DNA from: JACCZX01 sp038216465
GTDB taxonomy: Bacteria > Pseudomonadota > Gammaproteobacteria > Burkholderiales > Burkholderiaceae_F
Length of the DNA stretch: 64,000 nucleotides
Assembly: GCA_038216465.1 (NCBI GenBank)
Contig: JBBQQC010000007.1
Location: 1-64,000, forward strand
Reading direction: 5' to 3'
Translations under genes and position numbers: made by a program
Shown here: in pieces, positions 36,112 to 44,640 of the stretch
Layout: each line of letters opens with the position of its first letter
How positions within the stretch are numbered: position 1 is the first letter of the stretch
The notes under the pieces: model-generated
The model's input: the letters and a program-made list of their open reading frames with translations, nothing else
What the model was told of the DNA's origin: nothing
The model's database searches: none

Positions 36112-37563
36112 TCAAAACCGATGTTGCAGGCCCAGTGTCTCGCCCGAGCGCACTTCGACGCGGGCGACAAACGGAGTCGCAGCGCCATTGCGAATTTCGA
36201 TCGTGTGCACACCGGGCGCCAGCGAGAGCTGCGTCAGTGGCGGCGATACACCGCGCGCTGCACCGTCGACGCTGACCTCGCCCCATGGCGTTACGGCCAA
36301 TGCGACGTTGCCGTCGCGCGGCGGCGGAGCCGGTGCCGGTGTCGGCTCGCTTTTGCGGCGCGCGGCGGCCCGGGTTTCGGCAGCATGGGCTTCAAGCGCC
36401 GCGGCCGCAGCGGCGGCGGGATCCGGCTGCGGGGCTGCCGGAGGTTCAATCGCCGGTGCCTGCGTGACCGGCAGCGGCGCGGCAATAGGTTCGGGTGCAG
36501 CCACGCGCGGCGTCGGCGGCTCGCGTTCGCGACGCAACGCTGCAGCGAGCACAATGATCGCTATCGCGCCCATCACGATCGCCACGATGGCACGGCCGCT
36601 TAGCGCGCGCTTGGGCACCAACACCCGCGCGGCGCGAGGCTCGGTGCGGGTCGCGATGGCGGCGTCAGCGGCCGGAGCGCGCGAGCCGTCGACGAAATCG
36701 GCCAGCGCGTTGCGTAACTCGGCTGCTTTTTGGTAGCGCGCCGCGGGCTCTTTTGCCATCGACTTGCGCACGATGTCGGCGAGCGCCGGCGGGGTTTCCG
36801 GACGAATGCGATCGACCGGCTTTGGATTCGCCGATAGCACCTGGTCCAGCGTTTCATCGACCGTGCGACCGTCGAACGCACGGCGCCCGCAAAGAAGCTC
36901 GTACAGGATCGTGCCGAGTGAAAAGATATCGCTGCGCGCATCAAGGGTGGCGCCGTCGGCCTGCTCGGGTGACATGTAGTTCGGTGTTCCGACCAGCTGT
37001 CGCGTTTTGCGCAGCTTGGTCTCGGGCGCCGGCGCGAGTGCAGTTCCGAAGTCCAGCAGCTTGGGCTTCAGATCGCGCGAAAGAAATATGTTACTGGGCT
37101 TGATGTCGCGATGAACCAGCCCGCGCTTGTTCGCGTAGTGGATTGCGTCGGCAACCCGCATCATCATCGCCGCCGACTGGCGGGGACTCATGCGATTGCC
37201 GGTTGCAAGATATTCGTGCAGGTCCTGGCCGTGCAGTCGTTCCATCGCGATGTATGCAAACGAGTCGGTCTTGCCAGCGTCGTAGATGGTGACGATGCTC
37301 GGGTGGCTCATGCCGCCCGCCGATTTCGCTTCATGCAGAAAGCTCGCTTCGATCTGGGTGCGAAACTGGTCCTCACGCGCGAGCGGGATGATCTTGATCG
37401 CAACTTCCCGCGCCAACACCGGGTCGTGCGCTGCATAGACGACGCCGTAGGAGCCGCGGCCAATCTCATTCAAGATGGTGAAACGGCCGATGGTCTTCGG
37501 CGGCGCAGGGACCGGCAGGTCGAGCGGGTCGAGCGGGACGGTGGCTGTGTAAGGTTCAGACAT
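36112..37563 (-). CDS. PEGA-domain membrane serine/threonine protein kinase
   Basis: 483 aa. Hanks-type kinase domain (about residues 26-290) with all key residues: IGRGSYGVVY loop, Lys57, C-helix Glu78, HRDIKPSN (Asp153, Asn158), DFG 171-173 and activation segment GTPNYMSPEQ. A membrane helix near residue 350, an Ala/Pro-rich periplasmic linker and a C-terminal PEGA domain (VTPWGEVSVDGAARGVSPPL) follow. ATG 37563 (MSEPYTAT) is the natural start; the frame continues 23 codons upstream without support. First gene of the kinase-pseudokinase-TssQ set. PEGA may sense or bind a periplasmic structure; targets unknown. Confidence 0.94.
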   Translation of the reverse strand: MSEPYTATVPLDPLDLPVPAPPKTIGRFTILNEIGRGSYGVVYAAHDPVLAREVAIKIIPLAREDQFRTQIEASFLHEAKSAGGMSHPSIVTIYDAGKTDSFAYIAMERLHGQDLHEYLATGNRMSPRQSAAMMMRVADAIHYANKRGLVHRDIKPSNIFLSRDLKPKLLDFGTALAPAPETKLRKTRQLVGTPNYMSPEQADGATLDARSDIFSLGTILYELLCGRRAFDGRTVDETLDQVLSANPKPVDRIRPETPPALADIVRKSMAKEPAARYQKAAELRNALADFVDGSRAPAADAAIATRTEPRAARVLVPKRALSGRAIVAIVMGAIAIIVLAAALRREREPPTPRVAAPEPIAAPLPVTQAPAIEPPAAPQPDPAAAAAAALEAHAAETRAAARRKSEPTPAPAPPPRDGNVALAVTPWGEVSVDGAARGVSPPLTQLSLAPGVHTIEIRNGAATPFVARVEVRSGETLGLQHRF

Positions 37564-37637
37564 CGGCAGGCGATTATCGCACTGCAAGCCAGGGGCAATC
37601 CCGCAAATAAATTGGCGATCGTTTGTCAGCAATCAAC

Positions 37638-38810
37638 CTATCGCGAAAAAATGATCCGTTCGTTGCGGAGCAGGCGCGCCTGAGCAAACAGTGCCGCCGC
37701 AGTGATGGCCATTGCTATGGCGCCCGGAAGCAGAATATCCGTCGCGGTTATCGCTTCCCCGCGCAAAGACCGCATCATCACGGTCTGCTGTCCCATTGCC
37801 GGCACGAACAGCTGCCAGGCCGCGTCCCGGATGGACACGAAAAGCGGCACGATCGGCGTGAAGTTGACCAGCATCGCGAGATAGGTCGCGTAGGTCTGTG
37901 CTTCCTTGTGGCTGCGGCCGTAGGTGGCGGCCAGCATGTTCACCGACGCGATCATGGCGGAAAACGGCAGCAGCATCACGATGAACAGCGCAAGCTCGCT
38001 CAATCCGAACTGCATCAGCGCCGACAGATTCTCGCTGCGAATGAACTGCATCGCTGCTTTGAATCCGATCAGCGTCAGGATGACCACCGTTGCCGAGCAC
38101 AGCGCCACGACCAGCCACTTGCCCAGCACCAATGCGCCGGCCGCTACCGGGTTCATCAGCAACGGCTCAAGCGAGCCGCGCTCGCGCTCGCCGGCGGTGA
38201 CATCGATCGCGACGCTGATCGCGCCAGCGACCGAACCGAGCAATGCCAGCCACGGGATCAGGAACAGCAACTGCGCGCCGCGGGCCTGGCTGCTGGCGAC
38301 GTTGAGTTCTTCGATCTCGACGGCAGCCAGCACCTGCGGGCTGACGCCGCGCGCGAGCAGACGTTGCACACCGAGTTCACGCGCGAAGCCGCGCACCGCG
38401 TTCAATGTGATGCGCGTCGCCGGCTGCGCGCGCGTGGCGGTTTCGTCGAAGGTCACCGGCAATCGAATCGTCTCGCCGGCGGCCAGTCTTTGCTCGAACT
38501 GGTCGGGCACGACGATCACCGCGTTCTGCAGACGCCCCGACTTGATCTGCGCTGCGTAATCGTCGGGCGCGTCTCTTACCGTGGCACCGGCGCGCTGCAG
38601 AAAGTTGATCAGCGTCGGCGCCGCCTTGGCGTTGGCGACATAGATCTCGCGCTTGGCAGCGCCTTCTTCGACGCTCGCGATGAATATCGACAGCAGGACC
38701 AGTGTCAGCGGCCCGGCGAGGATCGACGTGATCAGCACGATCAGCCAGGTGCGCCGGTCGCGCAGCGCATCCTTGAGCTCCTTCCGAAAGACCGTTGACG
38801 TCGTACTCAT
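37638..38810 (-). CDS. NatB-type ABC transporter permease
   Basis: 390-aa ABC-2 type permease. An N-terminal cytoplasmic segment FRKELKDALRDRRTWLIVLI leads into helix 1. A large periplasmic domain (about 45-175) and five to six clustered helices (180-390) follow. DVTAGERERGSLEPLLMNPV is the ABC-2/NatB signature loop. This architecture fits Na+/drug exporters of the NatAB group, though substrate is unknown. ATG 38810 overlaps the ATPase gene by 4 nt, and it is the last gene of the operon, ending 75 nt from the kinase start. Confidence 0.9.
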   Translation of the reverse strand: MSTTSTVFRKELKDALRDRRTWLIVLITSILAGPLTLVLLSIFIASVEEGAAKREIYVANAKAAPTLINFLQRAGATVRDAPDDYAAQIKSGRLQNAVIVVPDQFEQRLAAGETIRLPVTFDETATRAQPATRITLNAVRGFARELGVQRLLARGVSPQVLAAVEIEELNVASSQARGAQLLFLIPWLALLGSVAGAISVAIDVTAGERERGSLEPLLMNPVAAGALVLGKWLVVALCSATVVILTLIGFKAAMQFIRSENLSALMQFGLSELALFIVMLLPFSAMIASVNMLAATYGRSHKEAQTYATYLAMLVNFTPIVPLFVSIRDAAWQLFVPAMGQQTVMMRSLRGEAITATDILLPGAIAMAITAAALFAQARLLRNERIIFSR

Positions 38811-39568
38811 CGAGTTGCTTCCGGTTCGGCTTCGTACGCCAGCTTGACGAACGCGTCTTCGAGCGATTCGGTTCCGGCGTCAGCACGGATCGATTGCGCC
38901 GTGCCGTGCGCCACGGCGCGGCCGCGCGCAACGATCACGATTTCATCGGCGAGCTGATCGACTTCCTGCATGATGTGCGATGAGAGGACGATGCATTTGC
39001 CATCGTTGCGAAGGTGCATCAGCAATCGGCGCAGCGCGCGCGTTGAGACGACGTCGAGTCCATTGGTCGGCTCGTCGAGGATCAGGTAGTGCGGGTCATG
39101 GATCAACGCGCGCGCCAGCGCCACCTTCAGCCGTTCGCCGGTTGAAAAGCCGTCGACGCGACGTTGCAGCATGGGTCCCATGTCAAGAAGCTCGGACATC
39201 ATTGCCAGGCGCTCGCTGCTCAATTTCCGCGGCACGTTGCGCAGCTGCGCGTAGTATTCGATGTTCTCGCGAGCAGTCAGGCGTATATACAGCCCGCGCG
39301 CGTCGGACAGAACGCCCAGTTGCGCCCGCACCGCACGCGTGTCGGTTTGCACGTCGATTCCTCCGACGCGTGCCTGGCCGCGGTCGGCGCGCACCAGCGT
39401 GCCAATGATGCGCAGCGTGGTTGTCTTGCCGGCGCCGTTGGGCCCGAGCATCGCCGTAATTCGGCCGTCTTCCGCTTGGAACGAAACGTCTTCGACCGCG
39501 ACCACGCGCGCTCGCTTGCCGTCCACCTTGGCGTCGAATGATTTTGCAAGATTCCGGACTTCAATCAC
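38807..39568 (-). CDS. NatA-type ABC transporter ATP-binding protein
   Basis: 253 aa. Walker A GPNGAGKTTTLR (about residue 39), Q-loop LGVLSDARGLY, signature FSTGERLKVALARAL (a degenerate LSGGQ), Walker B YLILDEPTNGLD and H-switch VLSSHIMQEVD. The LTARENIEYYAQLR segment matches NatA/CcmA-type exporters. GTG 39568 overlaps the stop of the upstream peptidase gene (GTGA); the longer frame would lie inside that gene. Pairs with the downstream permease. Confidence 0.93.
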   Translation of the reverse strand: MIEVRNLAKSFDAKVDGKRARVVAVEDVSFQAEDGRITAMLGPNGAGKTTTLRIIGTLVRADRGQARVGGIDVQTDTRAVRAQLGVLSDARGLYIRLTARENIEYYAQLRNVPRKLSSERLAMMSELLDMGPMLQRRVDGFSTGERLKVALARALIHDPHYLILDEPTNGLDVVSTRALRRLLMHLRNDGKCIVLSSHIMQEVDQLADEIVIVARGRAVAHGTAQSIRADAGTESLEDAFVKLAYEAEPEATR

Positions 39569-41028
39569 GGCTTTGTTTTCGGCGCCGCGGCGGGATCGAT
39601 CGCTGTAAAGAAACTCGCCGCAGGAATCCGCGCCAGGCAGTCGCCGTCGACGGCGTCGAACGATGCATCGCGTACGAAGCGCGACACCAGCGCCGGTGCG
39701 CAGCCCTGAGCGCTGATGCCGTGACCCAGGTTGGGTGCGACGACGTGTTTCGCGTTGCCAAGCCGTTGCGCGACCGACTCTCCGTGGCGCGGCGGTGTGG
39801 CAGGATCCAACCCGCCCGAGAAAATCAATACCGGCACATTCGACGCCGGCACGGAATAGAACGCCGGCGGCACCGGGCGCGATGGCACCAGGCGGCATGT
39901 CTGCCGGTAGAGCTCGGCAAACGCGGAGCCGAAGCGCGTGCCGCTTAACTGCGCCACGGCCGCCGGGTCGAGGCGGGGCACGTCTTCCGCACAAATCACT
40001 GCGAAATGCATCCCGACTGCAAAGTTCTCGCTGACGTTGCCACTGATGGCCGCACTCAAAGCAACCAGCGCGGTGAAATCACCGCGGCCGGCTTCTGCCA
40101 GTGCGTAGGGCAACACCGACGACAGCTGCGGCACATACAGCGGCGCACGCAGCAGTGACGCCAGCATCTTGCGATCGATCCGCAACGATTCGGTCACACC
40201 GGTCAGCGGGTGCGGGATCCGCACGTCGATGCCGCTTTCGGCCCGCTTCAGCAAGGCCGAAATATTTTCGTGGAAGTCCGGATACCGCGTGCCGCACCGT
40301 TCGTTTCGTGCGCACGCGTCGCCCAGCGATTTCAGTGCAGCTTCGGCGTCCAGCGCGAACGACACCGGCAGTGCCATGTCGGGCGGCGCTACCCCGTCAA
40401 GCACGGCGGTCCGAACCCGCCCGGGATATTGCCGCATGTATTCGAGCGCCACGCGCGTGCCGTAGGACGCGCCCCAGAGATTTATTTTCTCTGCGCCGAG
40501 CTGCTCGCGTATCGCCTCGAAGTCGCGTACTGCGATCCAGGTCGCGTACTGCCGCGGATCCGCGGGTAACGCTTTAAGACACGGAGCAAGTCGCGCAGCT
40601 TGCTGCTCGGGTTCGAGCGCCGATGCGAGCGAACTCTCGTCGAGCTCGCACGCCAGCGCGTTCGAGGCACCGGTACCACGCTGATCGACAAGAACAAGAT
40701 CACGCCGCGCATTGAGTTCGGCCAGCACCGGCATTACCTGCCGCGCCAACTTGGTCGCGGCCTGTCCGGGTCCCCCCGCGAATACGAATAGCGGATCGAG
40801 CTGCTTGTTGCGGGCCACGGCGGGAACTACGGCGAAGCGAACTTCGATCATGCGACCCGCAGGTGTGTCCGGATCCTCTGGCACGCGGACCACTCCGCAC
40901 TTGATCTCGCGCTCAACTCCGGGAATGCGGCACGCTTTTAGTTCGGTTGCAGCAGTGGCTGCTGAACGGCACGCGGCCAGTGCCAGTGCGGCAAGCAACG
41001 AAGCGAGCAAGACGACGAAGACTTTCAT
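39565..41028 (-). CDS. Lipoprotein alpha/beta-hydrolase peptidase (TAP-like, S33 type)
   Basis: 487 aa with a lipoprotein signal (LLAALALAAC, lipidated Cys20). The body is an S33/tripeptidyl-aminopeptidase-like hydrolase. It has the oxyanion region FVFAGGPGQAA, DQRGTGAS, the nucleophile elbow LWGASYGTRVALEYM, and a C-terminal TAP-like domain. The acid lies in IFSGGLDPATPP and the His in LGHGISAQGC. Probably cleaves short peptides or esters at the periplasmic face. ATG 41028 gives the signal peptide directly. It heads a three-gene operon, overlapping the NatA gene by 4 nt, so secreted hydrolysis and ABC export are linked. Confidence 0.88.
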   Translation of the reverse strand: MKVFVVLLASLLAALALAACRSAATAATELKACRIPGVEREIKCGVVRVPEDPDTPAGRMIEVRFAVVPAVARNKQLDPLFVFAGGPGQAATKLARQVMPVLAELNARRDLVLVDQRGTGASNALACELDESSLASALEPEQQAARLAPCLKALPADPRQYATWIAVRDFEAIREQLGAEKINLWGASYGTRVALEYMRQYPGRVRTAVLDGVAPPDMALPVSFALDAEAALKSLGDACARNERCGTRYPDFHENISALLKRAESGIDVRIPHPLTGVTESLRIDRKMLASLLRAPLYVPQLSSVLPYALAEAGRGDFTALVALSAAISGNVSENFAVGMHFAVICAEDVPRLDPAAVAQLSGTRFGSAFAELYRQTCRLVPSRPVPPAFYSVPASNVPVLIFSGGLDPATPPRHGESVAQRLGNAKHVVAPNLGHGISAQGCAPALVSRFVRDASFDAVDGDCLARIPAASFFTAIDPAAAPKTKP

Positions 41029-41078
41029 GGGGCGATAGTGAAGGCGGCGCGCCGAACGATAGCAATGAACCGCGGACG

Positions 41079-41107
41079 AACCGCCTCGCACGACGCGGTT
41101 TTCTTGT
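41079..41107 (+). terminator. Hairpin with short T-tract in the 41029-41136 gap
   Basis: AACCGC (41079-41084), 10-nt loop, GCGGTT (41095-41100) followed by TTCTTGT. Looks terminator-like on the plus strand but lies upstream of a plus-strand gene and there is no plus-strand gene before it, so its role is unclear. Confidence 0.2.
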
Positions 41108-41124
41108 ACGTCAAGGCGCAACCG

Positions 41125-41130
41125 TAGAAT
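41125..41130 (+). promoter_or_regulatory. -10-like TAGAAT placing transcription at the DMT-transporter start
   Basis: TAGAAT (5 of 6 with TATAAT) ends 6 nt before GTG 41137. With TTGTAC at 41104-41109 the spacer is only 15 nt. If used, transcription would begin at or next to the start codon, giving a leaderless mRNA. No ribosome-binding site is visible. Confidence 0.25.
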
Positions 41131-41136
41131 CGAGCA

Positions 41137-42057
41137 GTGCAATCTGCTCAACGAAGCGCGTTCGCGGCCGGCCTTACGCTTTCCATTGTCGGCAGCATCC
41201 TGTTCTCTGCCAAGGCGGTCGTCATCAAGCTCGCTTACCGGTACGGGGTCGATGCTGCCACGTTGATTGCATTGCGGATGGGGTTCTCGGTGCCGTTCTT
41301 CATTGGTGCGCTGATTTGGTCATCGCGCGGCGCGAGCAGACTGTCGCTCGCCGATCATGGGCGGTTAATCGTCATCGGGCTACTGGGCTACTACGCAGCC
41401 AGCTATCTGGATTTTCTCGGGCTGCAATACGTCACCGCCGCACTCGAACGTCTGATCCTCTACCTAAGCCCCACCTTGGTCGTCATACTTTCCGCGCTGG
41501 TGCTGCACAAGCGATTCGGCCGTTTTGAGTGGAGTGCATTGGCACTCTGCTACGGTGGAATCTTGCTGGTGTTCTGGCATGACGCGAGTCTGGAGGGCGG
41601 GAAGGTCCTGCTGGGTTCAGCCCTGGTTTTCACCAGTGCCGTGTGCTACGCGGTCTACCTAATTGTCTCCGGTGAACTTGTGCAGCGCCTGGGAGCGATA
41701 CGCCTGACGGCGTATGCGATGTGCGTGTCGAGCTGCGCGGTGTTCACGCAGTTCGCCGTGCTTAACCCGCTCTCAGCCTTGCGGCAGCCCGAACCGGTCT
41801 ACTGGCTATCGTTGCTGAACGCGTTGCTGTGTACCGTGCTGCCTGTGTTTGCGACGATGCTCGCGGTCGAGCGAATCGGCGCGAGCCGCGCGTCAATGGC
41901 TTCGATGATCGGCCCGGTGTCGACGATCGCATTGGCGTATCTTTTTCTGGGTGAGCCCGTCACGGTGTGGCAGCTGGCGGGCACTGCGCTGGTGCTCACA
42001 GGAATCTACGCGTTAACGCTTGCAGGTAAAGTTCCGGTACCCAAGGAGGCAACATGA
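41137..42057 (+). CDS. EamA/DMT-superfamily transporter
   Basis: 306 aa with ten predicted membrane helices in two EamA repeats (about 10-145 and 160-300). FSAKAVVIKLAYRYGVDAATLIALRM opens repeat 1; RIGASRASMASMIGPVSTIALAYLFLGEPVT is the typical second-repeat signature. Probably exports amino acids or metabolites. GTG 41137 is the only reasonable start before the first helix and has no Shine-Dalgarno. The end overlaps the quinone oxidoreductase start as ATGA. Confidence 0.88.
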   Translation: MQSAQRSAFAAGLTLSIVGSILFSAKAVVIKLAYRYGVDAATLIALRMGFSVPFFIGALIWSSRGASRLSLADHGRLIVIGLLGYYAASYLDFLGLQYVTAALERLILYLSPTLVVILSALVLHKRFGRFEWSALALCYGGILLVFWHDASLEGGKVLLGSALVFTSAVCYAVYLIVSGELVQRLGAIRLTAYAMCVSSCAVFTQFAVLNPLSALRQPEPVYWLSLLNALLCTVLPVFATMLAVERIGASRASMASMIGPVSTIALAYLFLGEPVTVWQLAGTALVLTGIYALTLAGKVPVPKEAT

Positions 42058-43034
42058 AATCGAATTCGATCGTGATCCGCTCGCACGGCGGCCCCGAAGT
42101 GATCGAGATGTTTGAAGCCGATGTGCCCGATCCAGCGCCGGGCGAGGTGCGGATCCGGCAGCATGCAGTGGGACTCAACTTCATCGACATCTACTACCGA
42201 ACGGGCCTGTACGCAAACACGCTGCCGCATGGGCTCGGGTTTGAAGGTGCCGGCGTCATCGAAGCGGTTGGCGCCAACGTGCGGGAACTGAAGGAGGGCG
42301 ACCGCGCCGCGTATCCACAGGGTCCGATCGGCGCGTATGCCGAGGTGCGCACGATGCCTGCGGCGATGGTTGTCAAGCTTCCGAAGGCGATCAGCTTCGA
42401 GCAGGGCGCCGCGGTGATGCTGAAGGGTCTGACGGTTCAGTACCTGTTTCGCCAGACTTATCGGCTGCAAGGTAACGAAACGATTCTGTTCCACGCCGCC
42501 GCCGGCGGCGTCGGCCTGCTGGCGTGTCAGTGGGCGCGCGCGCTCGGCGTGCGGTTGATCGGCACCGTCAGTTCGCCCGAAAAAGCCGCGCTCGCAAAGA
42601 AGAACGGCGCGTGGCAAACAATCGACTATTCGAGAGAAAATTTTGCGGAGCGCGTCGCGGCGCTAACCGCTGGTGCGAAGGTGCCAGTGGTCTACGACGG
42701 GGTCGGCAAGACAACGTGGGAAGGGTCGCTCGATTGCCTGCAACCGCGTGGATTGATGGTCAGCTTCGGCAACGCGTCGGGTGCGGTAGCGGGCGTCAAT
42801 CTGGGAATTCTGGCCGCGAAGGGCTCGCTATTCGTTACCAGGCCGACGCTTGGAACGCACGTCGTGCCGCGTGCCCGCCTCGAGGAATCGGCAGCCGAAT
42901 TGTTCGATCTGATGCAGCGGGGCAAGATCAACGTTGATATCGAACAGCGCTATGCGCTGGCGGACGCGGCGCGCGCGCATGACGATCTGGGCGCACGCAA
43001 GACGGTAGGTTCGTCTGTCCTTGTACCCGCTTAG
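42054..43034 (+). CDS. NADPH:quinone oxidoreductase (zinc-independent MDR family)
   Basis: 326 aa, standard Qor length. Opening IRSHGGPEVIEMFEADVPDPAPGEVRI, the GLNFIDIYYRTGLY segment and the QORs cofactor-binding AAAGGVGLLACQWARALG (about residues 148-165) are all present. HAAAGGVG is the Rossmann AxxGxxG. The catalytic-zinc Cys of alcohol dehydrogenases is missing, as expected for Qor. Reduces quinones with NADPH in the cytoplasm. Start overlaps the transporter gene. The stop overlaps a possible remnant ORF on the other strand. Confidence 0.95.
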   Translation: MKSNSIVIRSHGGPEVIEMFEADVPDPAPGEVRIRQHAVGLNFIDIYYRTGLYANTLPHGLGFEGAGVIEAVGANVRELKEGDRAAYPQGPIGAYAEVRTMPAAMVVKLPKAISFEQGAAVMLKGLTVQYLFRQTYRLQGNETILFHAAAGGVGLLACQWARALGVRLIGTVSSPEKAALAKKNGAWQTIDYSRENFAERVAALTAGAKVPVVYDGVGKTTWEGSLDCLQPRGLMVSFGNASGAVAGVNLGILAAKGSLFVTRPTLGTHVVPRARLEESAAELFDLMQRGKINVDIEQRYALADAARAHDDLGARKTVGSSVLVPA

Positions 43035-43210
43035 CGGCGCGAAGACTCGAATTCGAGGGTCGACGTCTTGATGTCGAGCAGCGGCGCCAGCTCGTAGACG
43101 TTACGGTAACCGTAACTGTAGAGCGCGACGTACGTCGATAGGTTCATCGACGCCGCCGGGACCTTGGTCGGAAACGCGCTCTCAGCGCCGACGAAGCTGT
43201 TGTTGCAATA
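43031..43210 (-). pseudogene. Possible gene remnant or short ORF downstream of the DoxX gene
   Basis: The minus-strand frame ending TAA at 43031 has coding-like GC-rich third positions over about 59 codons (CNNSFVGAESAFPTKVPAAS, then MNLSTYVALYSYGYRNVYEL, ending KTSTLEFESSRR). An internal ATG at 43141 would give a 36-aa peptide. Upstream the frame dissolves into the antisense of the DoxX gene. Unrecognised; it could be the 3' end of a decayed gene. The remaining bases 43211-43266 show nothing. Confidence 0.25.
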
Positions 43211-43266
43211 GCGGCTTGGTGAGGCTCGTTGACCGCGGCGAGAGCGGATGCCGCCGTCGTGCGTGC

Positions 43267-43638
43267 CTATTGTTTTGCGCGTGTGTACCCGTATGCCCAC
43301 GCCAGCAATATCGCCTGCAACGGCACGCGCAGCCATAGCGTCAGCGGCGAAAACTGCGGGAACAGGTGTGGGTTCAGTGCCATGTGCAGGTTGGCCGGAA
43401 ACACGGCGACCAGCAGCGCGATCAAGCCCCAAGCGGCGATCCTCGACCAGCGGCGAAAAAGCAGCAGCGCTCCGAGTGCGATCTCGGCGACGCCGCTCAA
43501 ATAAACGAGCGGAAGATGCCACGCCAGATACGGTGGCATGATGCTGACGTAAAAATCGGTGTTGAGAAAATGGTTGATGCCGGCGCCGACGAAAAACGCG
43601 CCGAACAGAAATTTCGCCCAGCGCCGCACGCCGCTCAC
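43267..43638 (-). CDS. DoxX-family membrane protein
   Basis: 123 aa, four predicted helices: KFLFGAFFVGAGINHFLNTDFY, LVYLSGVAEIALGALLLF, IAAWGLIALLVAVFPANLHMAL and LQAILLAWAYGYTRA. The pattern GINHF...P...L...SG..EI..G..L is DoxX/DUF-like (MauE/DoxX group). GTG 43638 overlaps the fbp stop as GTGA. Function of this subgroup is unknown; often a redox or membrane-sulfur context. Confidence 0.85.
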   Translation of the reverse strand: MSGVRRWAKFLFGAFFVGAGINHFLNTDFYVSIMPPYLAWHLPLVYLSGVAEIALGALLLFRRWSRIAAWGLIALLVAVFPANLHMALNPHLFPQFSPLTLWLRVPLQAILLAWAYGYTRAKQ

Positions 43639-44630
43639 GTGCGGTGGTAGCTCGTGACCCGCTCGACTTCGCTGCTGGAACCGAGGAACACCGCGACCCG
43701 CTCGTGCAGTTGGTGCGGGTCGATCTCGAGGATGCGTTGCACGCCGCTGGTCGCCGCGCCTCCGGCCTGCTCGACGAGAAATGCCATCGGATTGCCCTCG
43801 TACATCAGGCGCAGCCGACCCGCGGAGTAGCCAGGGCGCGCGTCACGCGGATACATGAAGATGCCACCGCGCGACATGATCCGGTGCACATCGGCGACCA
43901 TCGAAGCGACCCACCGCATATTGAAGTCGACGGCGCGCGGACCGGTGCGACCGGCGAGCAACTCGTCGACGTACCGTTTGACCGGGGCTTCCCAGTGCCG
44001 CACGTTCGACATGTTGATGGCGAACTCGCGCGTGTCCGGCGGAATGCGGACGTTCGCTTGGGTCAACAGGAACGAACCCGTGTCGCGATCGAGGGTGAAA
44101 ACCTGCACGCCATGTCCGACCGTCAACACCAGCAGCGTCTGCGGTCCATACACCGTGTAGCCGGCGCATACCTGTCGCGTGCCTTGCTGCAGGAACGCTG
44201 CCTCTCCGGCAGCGTCTCCGTTCGGCGGGCTCGGCAGTACCGAGAAAATCGTTCCGATCGAAACGTTGACGTCCACATTACTCGAGCCGTCGAGCGGGTC
44301 GAACAACAGCAGATACCTTCCGCGCGGGTACGCCACCGGGATTCCCATCGGCACATCCATTTCCTCGGATGCCATGCCTGCCAGGTAGCCGCCCCAGCTG
44401 TTGGCTTCTAGAAGAATCTCGTTCGACAGCACGTCGAGCTTTTTCTGCGCCTCGCCCTGAATGTTGGTTGTGTCGGCGCTACCGAGTACATTACCCAGTG
44501 CACCTTTGCCGATCGCGTGACTGATGGTCTTGCATGCGCGTGCGACGGTCTCGAGCAGCAGCCGCAGATCTGAATCGATGCCGTGTTCGCGCTCTGCGCG
44601 AATCAGGTAATGCGTCAGCGACAGCCGCAT
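43635..44630 (-). CDS. fbp: Class I fructose-1,6-bisphosphatase
   Basis: 331 aa, the length of proteobacterial Fbp. ASEEMD (metal-binding Glu) and LLFDPLDGSSNVDVNVSIGTIFSV, with the metal-binding DPLDGSSN, are the catalytic hallmarks. MYEGNPMAFLVEQAGGAAT is the C-terminal conserved block. Hydrolyses fructose 1,6-bisphosphate in gluconeogenesis and the Calvin cycle. ATG 44630 (MRLSLTHYL) is the family start, 10 nt after the pepN stop; the frame continuing to 44888 overlaps pepN. Confidence 0.97.
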   Translation of the reverse strand: MRLSLTHYLIRAEREHGIDSDLRLLLETVARACKTISHAIGKGALGNVLGSADTTNIQGEAQKKLDVLSNEILLEANSWGGYLAGMASEEMDVPMGIPVAYPRGRYLLLFDPLDGSSNVDVNVSIGTIFSVLPSPPNGDAAGEAAFLQQGTRQVCAGYTVYGPQTLLVLTVGHGVQVFTLDRDTGSFLLTQANVRIPPDTREFAINMSNVRHWEAPVKRYVDELLAGRTGPRAVDFNMRWVASMVADVHRIMSRGGIFMYPRDARPGYSAGRLRLMYEGNPMAFLVEQAGGAATSGVQRILEIDPHQLHERVAVFLGSSSEVERVTSYHRT

Positions 44631-44640
44631 CGCCGATAGC

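Noticed and set aside
35032..36603. 523-aa plus-strand open frame opposite the kinase and pseudokinase genes
   Set aside because: Arg/Ala-rich translation without domain patterns; it is the antisense shadow of two well-supported minus-strand genes.
34037..37563. A type VI secretion locus
   Set aside because: Only the TssQ-like lipoprotein and kinases are seen; no sheath, baseplate, TssM or Hcp gene is in the window.
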